Assembly: GCF_002737765.1 (NCBI RefSeq)
Contig: NZ_PEGG01000052.1
Location: 1 to 10,421 of the forward strand
Direction of reading: 5' to 3'
Origin: Caulobacter sp. B11
Lineage (GTDB): Bacteria > Pseudomonadota > Alphaproteobacteria > Caulobacterales > Caulobacteraceae
DNA: 10,421 bases
Both the position numbers and the translations under genes were made by a program. The notes under the pieces were generated by a model. It was not told where the DNA came from, did no database searches, and saw nothing but the letters and a program-made list of their open reading frames with translations. Positions 1-6,159 of the stretch are shown here, one piece after another. How positions within the stretch are numbered: the stretch's first letter is position 1; each line of letters opens with the position of its first letter.

Positions 1-431
1 GCCAGCAGCAGGGTCGCGCCCGGCGGGACTAGGCCGGCATAGTCCTCGGCCCGTCGGGCCGGACCGGAATCCAGCACCAGATCGGCCCCCAGCGGGCGGT
101 CGGCCAGGTCGTCGATGACCAGGGTCGGCAGGCTCGAGATCCGCCGGTGCTCGGCCGCCCCCAGGCCGTAGTGATCGATGACCACGGCCTCGGCGTCGTG
201 CGCCAGGGCCTGGGCCGCCTGGGCCAGATCCAGCGGCGACAGTTCGGGCAGGGACCGTGTGGCGGTCCGGGGCGCGAAGGCCGCGAGCACAGCCGCCACG
301 GCCGGCGGGGCGGCGAACAGGCAGGTCGCGCCGCGCGCCTCCAGGGCCTGGGCCAGGGTCAGGCTGCGCATCACATGGCCGCCGCCGACCTGCGGCCCGG
401 CGTCGACCACGAACAGGATGCGCGCGGTCAT
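1..431 (-). CDS. PseG/SpsG-type nucleotide-sugar hydrolase, partial (3' end beyond window)
   Basis: Only the N-terminal 143 or so residues are in the window; the gene runs off base 1. The protein starts MTARILFVVDAG. At residues 16-22 it has GGGHVMR followed by SLTLAQAL. This is the glycine-rich loop with the catalytic histidine of the PseG/SpsG family, GT-B-like enzymes that remove UDP from UDP-linked 2,4-diacetamido-trideoxyhexoses in the pseudaminic acid pathway. Further on, VVIDHYGLG and VIDDLADRPLGADLVLD match the family's conserved strands, with the usual LVPPGATLLL before the second domain. The ATG at 431 overlaps the TGA of the upstream cytidylyltransferase gene (ATGA), so the two are probably translationally coupled. 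Family membership is clear. The exact substrate (pseudaminic, legionaminic or another sugar) is inferred. It recalls the Caulobacter flagellin-modification flm genes, but I cannot assign orthology. Confidence 0.85.
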   Translation of the reverse strand, partial: MTARILFVVDAGPQVGGGHVMRSLTLAQALEARGATCLFAAPPAVAAVLAAFAPRTATRSLPELSPLDLAQAAQALAHDAEAVVIDHYGLGAAEHRRISSLPTLVIDDLADRPLGADLVLDSGPARRAEDYAGLVPPGATLLL

Positions 432-1159
432 GCCCGCGGCTCGCCGCCGAAGGTCAGCAGGTCCTCGCGGCCGCGCACGAAGGCCCGGACATCCTGCGCG
501 GTGAAGGCCCGGTCGCGGGGATAGAGGTGGTCATAGACCGCGGCCACGAAGGCGTAGTCGTCGGGCCGCTCGACCGACCAGCGCACCGCCGTCGCGCCGG
601 GGGCGACGGGCGGCGAGGCGATCTTCCAGCGTCGGGGATTGTCGCGAATCGTCCAGGTGAAGGGCTCGGCGGGGCAGGGGTCGCCCCGTCGAGGCGGGGC
701 GGCTTCGGCCGCGAGCCGGCGCAGGGCGGCGGCGCTCAGAACCTCGATCGCCTGGCCATCGCGGCCCGCCGCCCCGGGCGGGGCGTCGCCGGTATAGTCG
801 GCCCCACTCGACAGATGCCAGTCGACGGCGGCGTCGATCGCCTCGGGATCGGCCAGGGGACAGTTGGCCGACATTCGCACCACATGGTCGGCGGGAAAGG
901 CGTCCAGGACGGCGATGAAGGCCGCGAGCTCCGCGTCGGGCGGGCCGCGATGCACGGCGATCGCCTCGCGACGCACCACGGCGACGAGGGCGTCGTCCTC
1001 GACCTGGTCGCTGGCGATCACCACCAGCCGGTCGACGCGCCGCGAGCGCGACATCCGCTCGATCTGACGGACGATCATCGGTGTACGGAGGATCGGCATC
1101 ATCGCCGCGCCGGGCAGGCCCGACTCGCCCGTGCGGGCCTGGAGGATGGCGAGGATCAA
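428..1159 (-). CDS. SpsF-like cytidylyltransferase homologue with altered active-site motifs
   Basis: The product is 243 aa with the nucleotidyltransferase fold of the SpsF/CMP-NeuA-like group (COG1861 type), which normally transfers CMP from CTP to a nonulosonic or related sugar. The start ILAILQAR (2-9) matches the family N-terminus, which supports a TTG start at 1159; no in-frame ATG lies nearby upstream and no clear Shine-Dalgarno is visible. The middle VVRMSANCPLADPE (93-106) and the end RWSVERPDDYAFV (193-205) are also family landmarks. The usual RMGSxRLPGK loop reads TGESGLPGA here (10-18). The usual GDCPL metal-binding motif reads ANCPL (98-102). The usual VDTPED reads VERPDD. The Arg, Lys and Asp expected to bind CTP phosphates and Mg2+ are therefore changed, so activity is doubtful. 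The gene lies 11 nt after the 31-aa ORF and overlaps the PseG-like gene by 4 nt, suggesting one transcription unit for surface-sugar synthesis. SpsF-fold membership is firm; function is not. Confidence 0.82.
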   Translation of the reverse strand: MILAILQARTGESGLPGAAMMPILRTPMIVRQIERMSRSRRVDRLVVIASDQVEDDALVAVVRREAIAVHRGPPDAELAAFIAVLDAFPADHVVRMSANCPLADPEAIDAAVDWHLSSGADYTGDAPPGAAGRDGQAIEVLSAAALRRLAAEAAPPRRGDPCPAEPFTWTIRDNPRRWKIASPPVAPGATAVRWSVERPDDYAFVAAVYDHLYPRDRAFTAQDVRAFVRGREDLLTFGGEPRA

Positions 1160-1170
1160 AGGGCGCGCGG

Positions 1171-1266
1171 TCAGCGGCGGTCGAATTTGCTGACCGCCCA
1201 GGCGGCCGCGAGGGCGACTGCGGCGAACATCATGTAGAGCAGTGTCGATCGAATGAGGGGGTCCAT
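1171..1266 (-). CDS. 31-aa single-span small membrane protein
   Basis: This short ORF starts MDPLIRSTLLYMMF and ends WAVSKFDRR. Residues about 8-24 are uniformly hydrophobic (LLYMMFAAVALAAAWAV) and basic residues sit at the C-terminus, so it should form one membrane helix. A strong Shine-Dalgarno GGAGG lies 6 nt before the ATG. The start codon sits 1 nt after the TGA of the 75-aa membrane protein gene (TGA-G-ATG), which fits translational coupling. The SpsF-like gene starts 11 nt after its stop. The ribosome site and packing make real translation likely despite the length. I do not recognise the family. It could be a membrane anchor or an accessory subunit to the 75-aa protein. Confidence 0.6.
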   Translation of the reverse strand: MDPLIRSTLLYMMFAAVALAAAWAVSKFDRR

Positions 1267-1267
1267 C

Positions 1268-1495
1268 TCAATCCTCCACACGTCCCAGAACGTAGTGCAG
1301 CAATAGCTGTAAGACAAGGAACGCGAAGACCGCCAAGGGGAACGCCGCACCGCTGAAATGGTTGGTGGCGGCCGGCTGAATCACCATCGTCACAAGAACG
1401 GCCACGGAAATCGCGTTCAGGGTCGTGGCCATCGCTTTGCGCCGCTCGTTACGACCGGCTTTCGTGGGGGGCGGTGCGGTCGCGGCTTCAACCAT
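1268..1495 (-). CDS. 75-aa small membrane protein, two predicted helices
   Basis: The product has a basic, proline-containing cytoplasmic N-terminus (residues 1-22). Two hydrophobic segments follow, about 24-41 (TTLNAISVAVLVTMVIQP) and 50-70 (AAFPLAVFAFLVLQLLLHYVL), and the tail GRVED is short and acidic. I do not recognise a named family. The ATG at 1495 has no Shine-Dalgarno, but a promoter-like pair (TTGAAC, 17 nt, TATGTT) ends 6 nt before it, so the message may be leaderless. An internal ATG at codon 22 (base 1432) is an alternative start. It heads a compact unit with the 31-aa membrane protein, the SpsF-like gene and the PseG-like gene. The link to sugar metabolism is inferred from position only. 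Confidence 0.62.
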   Translation of the reverse strand: MVEAATAPPPTKAGRNERRKAMATTLNAISVAVLVTMVIQPAATNHFSGAAFPLAVFAFLVLQLLLHYVLGRVED

Positions 1496-1501
1496 GACGT
1501 G

Positions 1502-1530
1502 AACATAACCGGAACACGTCCGCCGTTCAA
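1502..1530 (-). promoter_or_regulatory. candidate sigma-70-type promoter of the 75-aa gene, leaderless
   Basis: On the minus strand TTGAAC (1530-1525) and TATGTT (1507-1502) are separated by exactly 17 nt, each matching 4 of 6 consensus bases. The -10 element ends 6 nt before the ATG at 1495, which would put +1 at or next to the start codon. The missing Shine-Dalgarno fits a leaderless message. It was found by eye, and chance matches are possible. Confidence 0.35.
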
Positions 1531-1540
1531 GCGCCCGTCT

Positions 1541-2527
1541 TTACCCCGCCGCGTCGTTCATCCGCCGCAGCACCTCGGCCGCCGCCCGGCCGGTCTCGTC
1601 GACCGGCTCATAGGTCCAGCCATGGAAGGCCCCGCCATAGGGCCGGGCCGCGCCCTGGCGCTCCAGTTCCTGGTGGAACAGCCGGAACTTCAGGCTCTGC
1701 CCCTCCATCTTCAGGATGAACACCGGCTTGCCCGTCGAGGCCGCCTCGGTGGCCATGTTGGTGGAGTCCTCCGACACCAGGATGTAGTCGGCCGCCGCCA
1801 GGAAGGCGAAATAGGGATTGGGCCCCTCGCCGTCCCAGATGATCCCCGGCAGGTCGCGCAGGCGGGCGGTCAGCAGGGCCCGGGCCGGCTCGGGGGTGCG
1901 GCGCGAGAAGGTCATCAGCAGGCTGCCGCCCTCCTGCTCGAGCGGCAACTGGATCTCGTGCGCCATCTGGGCGGCGCGCTCGACCGAGATGTCGAAGGCC
2001 TTGGACTTGCCGCCCAGCAGCACCGCCACGCGGGGGCGGGGCAGGGCGTCGATCTGGTCCTTGAACTTCTCGTATTCGCTGGCCAGCCTCTGGCTCGTGA
2101 CCCGGTGCGGCGAGCCGGTGATCGACAGGATATTGTCGCCGCTCAGGCGGTCGTGCTTGGGCGGGATGACCAGGTCGAACATGTGCGGCGGCACGCGCGG
2201 ATCCTGGATCTGGACCACGAAGGTCTTGCCGCCCGACCAGCGCTTGGCGCGGATCGACAGGGGCAGGGTGGCGCGGCCGGCGGCGATCCACAGGTCCGGC
2301 CAGGGGCCGTTGATGTCGCTCTCGGGGGTCAGCCAGCGGCGGGGGAACCAGTTGAGCCACCAGGGCAGGCGGCCGATCCGGCCGGTCCAGCCGACCCGCT
2401 TGATCTCGACGCGGGCGGCGGTCTGGCGGGCCACGGCCTCGGCCAGGCCGACGGCCTGGGCCTCGATGCCGGCGCGCCCGTCCGAAATGGCCCAGATCGT
2501 CAGGGGAGATTTTTCGGATGACTGCAA
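1541..2527 (-). CDS. mitochondrial fission ELM1 family protein (GT-B-like)
   Basis: The protein belongs to the ELM1/DUF1022 family (PF06258). This family is widespread in alphaproteobacteria and gave its name to the plant mitochondrial fission factor ELM1. The bacterial role is unsettled; the fold resembles GT-B glycosyltransferases. Landmarks are LTIWAISDGRAGIEAQAVGLAEA at the start, PDLWIAAGRATLPLSI, the pair FVVQIQDPRVPP and FDLVIPPKHD, VAVLLGGKSKAF, and near the C-terminus SEDSTNMATEAASTGKPVFI, the nucleotide-sugar-site-like loop. Length is 328 aa from the TTG at 2527, which I prefer because GAGG lies 9 nt upstream. An in-frame TTG at 2548 would give 335 aa and has no ribosome site. There is no ATG in frame. 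It follows greA by 87 nt, with a hairpin between. The nearby sugar genes make a glycosylation role possible, but that is inference. Confidence 0.88.
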   Translation of the reverse strand: MQSSEKSPLTIWAISDGRAGIEAQAVGLAEAVARQTAARVEIKRVGWTGRIGRLPWWLNWFPRRWLTPESDINGPWPDLWIAAGRATLPLSIRAKRWSGGKTFVVQIQDPRVPPHMFDLVIPPKHDRLSGDNILSITGSPHRVTSQRLASEYEKFKDQIDALPRPRVAVLLGGKSKAFDISVERAAQMAHEIQLPLEQEGGSLLMTFSRRTPEPARALLTARLRDLPGIIWDGEGPNPYFAFLAAADYILVSEDSTNMATEAASTGKPVFILKMEGQSLKFRLFHQELERQGAARPYGGAFHGWTYEPVDETGRAAAEVLRRMNDAAG

Positions 2528-2551
2528 CGGATCTCGCCTCAACGCCAAACG

Positions 2552-2579
2552 CCGTGAAACCGCCTGGGCGGAGTCACGG
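2552..2579 (-). other. nested stem-loop between greA and the ELM1-family gene
   Basis: The inverted repeat CCGTGA (2552-2557)/TCACGG (2574-2579) encloses a second stem CCGC (2560-2563)/GCGG (2568-2571), with a CTGG loop and a two-by-two internal bulge. On the minus strand no U-tract follows, so it is a poor intrinsic terminator. It lies 25 nt before the likely ELM1-family start. An RNA-stability or attenuation role is possible. Confidence 0.4.
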
Positions 2580-2614
2580 TGTGGCAGGACTTCATGGCGA
2601 AGGTCAGACCGAGC

Positions 2615-3088
2615 CTAGACCCACTCGACCTTCAGGATTTCATAGGCCTTGATGCCGCCCGGGGTGGTGACCTCGACGACCTCGCCGACCTCCTTGCCGA
2701 TCATGGCGCGCGACAGCGGCGAGGACAGCGAGATCCGGCCTTCCTTCACGTCGGCTTCGTGGTCGCCGACGATCTGGTAGCGGGCCTCTTCCTCGGTGTC
2801 CTCGTCGACGACGCTGACCGTCGCGCCGAACTTCACCTGCTTGCCCGACAGCTTGGACACATCGATGATCTGGGCGCGCGCGACCTTATCCTCGATCTCG
2901 GCGATACGGCCTTCGATCCAGCCCTGCCGTTCCTTGGCCGCATGGTACTCAGCGTTTTCCGACAGGTCGCCATGCTCGCGCGCCTCGGAAATCGCGGCGA
3001 TCACGGCCGGTCGTTCGAGGGTCTTCAAACGCTTCAGTTCATCGTCGAGGGTTTGATAACCCCCGGCGGTCATCGGCACTTTTTCCAT
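2615..3088 (-). CDS. greA: transcription elongation factor GreA
   Basis: GreA binds in the secondary channel of RNA polymerase and stimulates cleavage of the 3' end of backtracked RNA so elongation can resume. From the ATG at 3088 the protein is 157 aa, the usual family length, and begins [22 protein letters not shown]. The N-terminal coiled coil (about 1-75) carries the conserved tip [21 protein letters not shown], whose acidic residues (D, E) coordinate the catalytic Mg2+. The C-terminal globular FKBP-like domain contains [39 protein letters not shown] at 3145 would add 19 residues not found in the family, so it is unlikely to be the start. No clear Shine-Dalgarno is seen. The gene follows the terminator of the chemoreceptor operon, so it probably has its own promoter. 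Confidence 0.97.
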   Translation of the reverse strand: MEKVPMTAGGYQTLDDELKRLKTLERPAVIAAISEAREHGDLSENAEYHAAKERQGWIEGRIAEIEDKVARAQIIDVSKLSGKQVKFGATVSVVDEDTEEEARYQIVGDHEADVKEGRISLSSPLSRAMIGKEVGEVVEVTTPGGIKAYEILKVEWV

Positions 3089-3159
3089 TGCGGATTTTAG
3101 CTCGGTTCGCCTGGGGAGGAGAGACGTCCCGTCGTTGGCGCTCACGACCGGGGGCTGAG

Positions 3160-3188
3160 AGGATAAGAGGGGTGTTCACGATAAGCAA
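3160..3188 (-). promoter_or_regulatory. candidate greA promoter
   Basis: On the minus strand TTGCTT (3188-3183) and TATCCT (3165-3160) are spaced by 17 nt, which would give a 5' leader of about 65 nt before greA. The -35 element coincides with the T-rich tail of the upstream terminator. The matches are partial and the site was found by eye. The same -10 sequence, TATCCT, occurs before the MNT gene. Confidence 0.3.
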
Positions 3189-3223
3189 GGGGGCGGGCGG
3201 GACCATCCGTCCCGCCCGCCCCC
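3180..3223 (-). terminator. strong intrinsic terminator of the chemoreceptor operon
   Basis: A perfect 15-bp inverted repeat, GGGGGCGGGCGGGAC (3189-3203) and its complement (3209-3223), flanks a 5-nt loop. It lies 34 nt past the stop of the chemoreceptor gene. On the minus strand the stem is followed by TTGCTTAT, a modest U-rich tail. The stem is almost entirely G-C and should be very stable. It separates the chemoreceptor operon from greA. Confidence 0.82.
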
Positions 3224-3257
3224 AGGGCCGTGCGTTCTTGTCGATCGTTGGCGGGCT

Positions 3258-4937
3258 CTAGAATTCCTGCCAGTCTTCCTTGACCGCCGTGGCGGCGCCG
3301 CCTCGACCGGGGCGGGAGACCGCGGTCGGGCGGGTGCGCGCGGCGGCCGGCGCGGCGGCGCGCACCGGGGCGGCGTCCGAAACCTTGAACCGTCCGACCA
3401 GGTTGGCCAGTTCATTGGCCTCGCCCTTGAGGGCGTGGGTGGCGGCGGTGGCCTGTTCGACCATGGCGGCGTTCTGCTGCACCACCTGGTCCATCTGGTT
3501 CACGGCGGTGTTGACCTCGTGCAGTCCGGTCGACTGCTCGCTGGCCGAGGCGGCGATCGAGGTGACCAGGGCGTCGATCGAGGCGACCTGGTCGACGATG
3601 CGCTGCAGGGCCTCGCCGGTCTGGCCGACCAGGCCGACCCCGGAGCCGACCTGCTGGGTCGAGGTCGAGATCAGGGCCTTGATCTCGCGGGCGGCCTCGG
3701 CCGAGCGCTGGGCCAGGGCCCGGACCTCCTGGGCGACGACGGCGAAGCCGCGGCCGGCGTCGCCGGCCCGGGCGGCCTCGACCCCGGCGTTGAGGGCCAG
3801 AAGGTTGGTCTGGAAGGCGATCTCGTCGATCACCCCGATGATCTGGCCGACCTGGTTGGACGAGCCTTCGATCTGGGTCATGGCCGCGACGGCCTGGGCG
3901 ACGATCTCGCCCGAGCGCTGGGCGTCGGCGCGGGCGGTGGCGACCACCGAGGAGGCTTCCTTGGCCCCGGCGGCGGTGCGGCGGACCGTGGCGGTGATCT
4001 CGTCGAGGGCGGCGGCGGTCTCTTCCAGGCTGGCGGCCTGCTGCTCGGTGCGGCGCGACAGGTCGTCGGACGCGCCGGCGATCTCGTCGGCCCCGGCGCT
4101 GACCGCCTGGGTGGTGGAGGCGATGGCCTTGAGGGCGTCCTGGACCCGCTCGGCGGCGGCGTTGAAGTCGGCGCGCAGCACCTCATAGGCCTCGGCGAAG
4201 CGGCCGGTCAGGCGAACGGTCAGGTCGCCCTTGGCCAGGTTGGCCAGGCCGTGGGCCAGGGCCTCGACGGCGTCGGCGCGCTGGCGCTCGGCGACGGCCT
4301 CTTCCTGGCTGAACTTGGCGCGGTTGGCCTCTTCCGAGCGGCGGGCGGATTCGGCCTGGTCATTGGCCGAGCGGGCCTCGGCGACGGCGTCCTCGGCCTT
4401 GGTGCGGGCCAGGGTCGAGGTGGTGAACATGCTGTTGACGCTGGCGGTGATGGCGATCAGCGCCCCGGCCTCGACGATCAGGATGACGGCGTGGACGATG
4501 ACCCGGCCCAGGCTGGCCGAGCCGGGGAACACGGCGTCGGGCAGCAGGTAGCTGAGGCCCAGATGGTGCACGGCGACGGTGGCGGCGGCGGCGACGATCA
4601 CCGTCCAATCGCAATAGACCACCAGCAGGGCCAGGGCGGCGAAATAGGCCATGTGCATGTCGGTCTGCCAGGCGTGGCCGGCGAGGGCGGCGACCAGCAG
4701 CGAGACCTGGGCCATCAGGGCCACCCCGGTCAGGGCCCGTCCCATCGAGCCGGCCAGGCCCGCGGCGAGGGTCGACCCGACGGCGACCGCCACGGCGGCG
4801 ATGGCCAGGCCCAGGATCGGACCGTGCACCGCCAGGCGGGCGGCCAGGGCGACGGCCACCATCACCCAGGTCAGGATGACCACCATCTTGCCGCCGGCTC
4901 GCCTCTGGGCGTCCAGGCTGTCGAAGGTGAAGTTCAT
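3258..4937 (-). CDS. methyl-accepting chemotaxis protein with polytopic membrane sensor
   Basis: This is a 559-aa chemoreceptor that signals through CheW and CheA. Residues 18-167 form about six hydrophobic helices with short loops and no sizeable periplasmic domain. Their conserved-looking features are [18 protein letters not shown] (94-111), VHHL (123-126) and H149. A coiled coil (178-225) leads to a HAMP-like segment (226-270, with [13 protein letters not shown]). The cytoplasmic signalling domain follows, with probable methylation sites around [16 protein letters not shown] (298-313) and the hairpin tip [20 protein letters not shown] (371-390). An alanine- and arginine-rich linker ends in DWQEF, an xWxxF tail like the pentapeptide that tethers CheR. 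The ATG overlaps the TGA of the upstream secreted-protein gene (ATGA), with AGGAG 8 nt before it. The ligand is unknown; the membrane His, Cys and Asp residues could bind a metal or sense redox state. Confidence 0.95.
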   Translation of the reverse strand: MNFTFDSLDAQRRAGGKMVVILTWVMVAVALAARLAVHGPILGLAIAAVAVAVGSTLAAGLAGSMGRALTGVALMAQVSLLVAALAGHAWQTDMHMAYFAALALLVVYCDWTVIVAAAATVAVHHLGLSYLLPDAVFPGSASLGRVIVHAVILIVEAGALIAITASVNSMFTTSTLARTKAEDAVAEARSANDQAESARRSEEANRAKFSQEEAVAERQRADAVEALAHGLANLAKGDLTVRLTGRFAEAYEVLRADFNAAAERVQDALKAIASTTQAVSAGADEIAGASDDLSRRTEQQAASLEETAAALDEITATVRRTAAGAKEASSVVATARADAQRSGEIVAQAVAAMTQIEGSSNQVGQIIGVIDEIAFQTNLLALNAGVEAARAGDAGRGFAVVAQEVRALAQRSAEAAREIKALISTSTQQVGSGVGLVGQTGEALQRIVDQVASIDALVTSIAASASEQSTGLHEVNTAVNQMDQVVQQNAAMVEQATAATHALKGEANELANLVGRFKVSDAAPVRAAAPAAARTRPTAVSRPGRGGAATAVKEDWQEF

Positions 4938-5284
4938 GACAGGGTCTCCTGTGGCACGGGCGCGCAGACGCCGGCCCGGTCGGGATCAAGGATGAGCAGG
5001 GCGCCGGCGGCGCGGGCCCTTTGGGCCAGGGTCGACGGATCGCCCCGGAGAATGAGGATGAAGGGCGAACGGCCCGCGCCGGTCACGTCGCCGGCCGAAC
5101 CGGCGGCGGCGAAGGCCTGGGCGGGCGACCACCAGGGGGGAAAGATCGCGGCGACGCGCGCCGGATCGCGGGGCGCGGCGTTGACCCCGGCCGCCGCGAA
5201 CAGGCTGACGATCATGAGCAGGCCCAAGGCGAGACCCTTCAGGACCCCCATGGTCTTGCCATCACGATCGTGTGGAGTGCTCAT
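4934..5284 (-). CDS. 116-aa secreted or membrane-anchored protein coupled to the chemoreceptor
   Basis: The N-terminus has charged residues followed by a hydrophobic core (about 13-34), then VNAAP. This looks like a Sec signal peptide cut near residue 36, leaving about 79-80 mature residues; an uncleaved anchor is also possible. The mature part contains [21 protein letters not shown] (45-65), [12 protein letters not shown] (71-82) and [16 protein letters not shown] (92-107), with one cysteine. I do not know a named family. The ATG at 5284 has GAGG 5 nt upstream, which supports this start. The TGA overlaps the ATG of the chemoreceptor gene, so the two should be made in step. As the receptor itself has almost no periplasmic region, this protein is a plausible extracytoplasmic partner; that is inference from gene order. 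Confidence 0.72.
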   Translation of the reverse strand: MSTPHDRDGKTMGVLKGLALGLLMIVSLFAAAGVNAAPRDPARVAAIFPPWWSPAQAFAAAGSAGDVTGAGRSPFILILRGDPSTLAQRARAAGALLILDPDRAGVCAPVPQETLS

Positions 5285-5360
5285 CGCCGCCTCGTGCCAT
5301 CACGTCGGGCCGGCGAAAGTCCGGCGACGCTTGCGAGAACAATGGCCGCCGGATCTTTTT

Positions 5361-5376
5361 CTAAGGTTAAGGTTAT
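5361..5376. repeat. short tandem AACCTT repeat upstream of the chemoreceptor operon
   Basis: On the minus strand this reads ATAACCTTAACCTTAG, two copies of AACCTT in an AT-rich patch next to a run of A residues. It lies about 77-92 nt upstream of the secreted-protein start, in the 140-nt gap after the glutathione S-transferase gene. It contains a TTAACC half-site of the kind bound by CtrA in Caulobacter, but no second TTAA at the 7-nt spacing. It may be part of the operon's promoter; I cannot place -35 and -10 elements with confidence. Confidence 0.25.
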
Positions 5377-5424
5377 CCTGCCGCGACACCTGGCCGCAGG
5401 GCCGGGCGAGGCCTTGGCTCAGGC

Positions 5425-6087
5425 TCAGGCATAGTCGTAGGGGCCGCCGCGTTCCAGGGCCTGGCGATAGGCGGGGCGGGCATGGATCTTCTCGAGGAAG
5501 GCCTTGACCCGGGGACGGCCGCCGGCCCCGGCCCGGGCCGCGGCGGCCTCCAGCGGGAAGCTCATCATGATGTCGGCGGCGGTGAAGTCGGGGCCGGCGA
5601 ACCAGGGGCTCTTGGCCAGCTCGTCGTCCCAATAGTCGATATGGGCGGTCACCTGCGGATCGATGAAGCCCTTTTGCGCCCCGTTGGCGATCGCCTTGAC
5701 CAGGCCGCGCAGCAGGGCCGGGGCTCGGGTCGGCAGGGCGGTGAACACCAGCTTGAGCAGCAGCGGCGTCATGGCCGAACCCTCGGCATAGTGCAGCCAG
5801 TAGGTATAGCGCAGGCGCTCGGCCGTGCCGGCGGCCGGGATCAGCCGACCCTGGCCATGGGTCTCGATCAGATAGTCGATGATCGCCCCGGTCTCGGCGA
5901 TGATCTTGCCGTTGTCGGCGATGACCGGCGACTTGCCCAGCGGATGGATGGCGCGCAGTTCGACCGGGGCCAGCATGGTCTTGGCGTCGCGCTCATAGCG
6001 CTTGACCTCGTAGGGAACCCCCAGCTCCTCCAGCAGCCACAGCACCCGCTGGCTGCGGGAATTGTTCAGGTGATGGACGATGATCAT
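5425..6087 (-). CDS. glutathione S-transferase family protein
   Basis: This is a 220-aa cytosolic GST-like protein. The N-terminal thioredoxin-fold domain (1-80) begins MIIVHHLNNSRSQRVLWLLEELG; the serine in the NSRSQR loop is the likely glutathione-activating residue. The cis-proline and binding strand follow as HPLGKSPVIADNGKIIAETGAIIDYL. The all-helical C-terminal domain includes WFAGPDFTAADIMMSFPLEAA, the N-capping box of GST helix 6. The start is the ATG at 6087, with GGAG about 8 nt upstream. Extension to 6150 would add 21 arginine-rich residues unlike the family. The substrate is unknown, and a role in detoxifying electrophiles is general to the family. It sits alone, 72 nt after the HepT-fusion gene, and ends 140 nt before the chemoreceptor operon. 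Confidence 0.93.
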   Translation of the reverse strand: MIIVHHLNNSRSQRVLWLLEELGVPYEVKRYERDAKTMLAPVELRAIHPLGKSPVIADNGKIIAETGAIIDYLIETHGQGRLIPAAGTAERLRYTYWLHYAEGSAMTPLLLKLVFTALPTRAPALLRGLVKAIANGAQKGFIDPQVTAHIDYWDDELAKSPWFAGPDFTAADIMMSFPLEAAAARAGAGGRPRVKAFLEKIHARPAYRQALERGGPYDYA

Positions 6088-6159
6088 GGGGCGGCTCCGG
6101 AGGCTGGCGGCCAGACTCGCACGGCGGGGGGCGCGGTCGTCAAGCTTCAAACCTTGGTG

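Noticed and set aside
257..1237. Plus-strand open frame of 326 codons opposite the sugar genes
   Set aside because: It is an arginine- and glycine-rich shadow; the minus strand has recognisable SpsF and PseG motifs.
1358..2521. Plus-strand open frame of 387 codons opposite the ELM1-family gene
   Set aside because: Its composition is low-complexity and it shows no family match, while the minus strand carries a clear ELM1-family protein.
3094..3101. GCTAAAAT on the minus strand as a leaderless greA -10 element
   Set aside because: There is no -35-like sequence at the right distance, and the TTGCTT/TATCCT pair further upstream fits better.
3089..3145. GTG at 3145 as the greA start
   Set aside because: It adds 19 residues absent from the family; the ATG at 3088 gives the standard 157 aa.
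5361..5376. Full CtrA binding site in the AACCTT repeat
   Set aside because: Only one TTAA half is present; the second TTAA at 7-nt spacing is missing.
5392..5403. CCTGGCCGCAGG as a terminator of the GST gene
   Set aside because: It is a four-bp stem with no T-tract on the minus strand.
3435..5507. Plus-strand open frame of 690 codons opposite the chemoreceptor operon
   Set aside because: It is glycine-, aspartate- and histidine-rich with no domain and is the mirror of strongly coding minus-strand genes. High G+C content removes stops from this frame.
6138..6143. TTGACG on the minus strand as a promoter -35 for the GST gene
   Set aside because: No acceptable -10 sequence lies at 16-18 nt spacing (GCGAGT is found), so it was not annotated.
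6088..6150. ATG at 6150 as the glutathione S-transferase start
   Set aside because: The extension is arginine-rich and unlike GSTs; the ATG at 6087 has a ribosome site and a family-like N-terminus.
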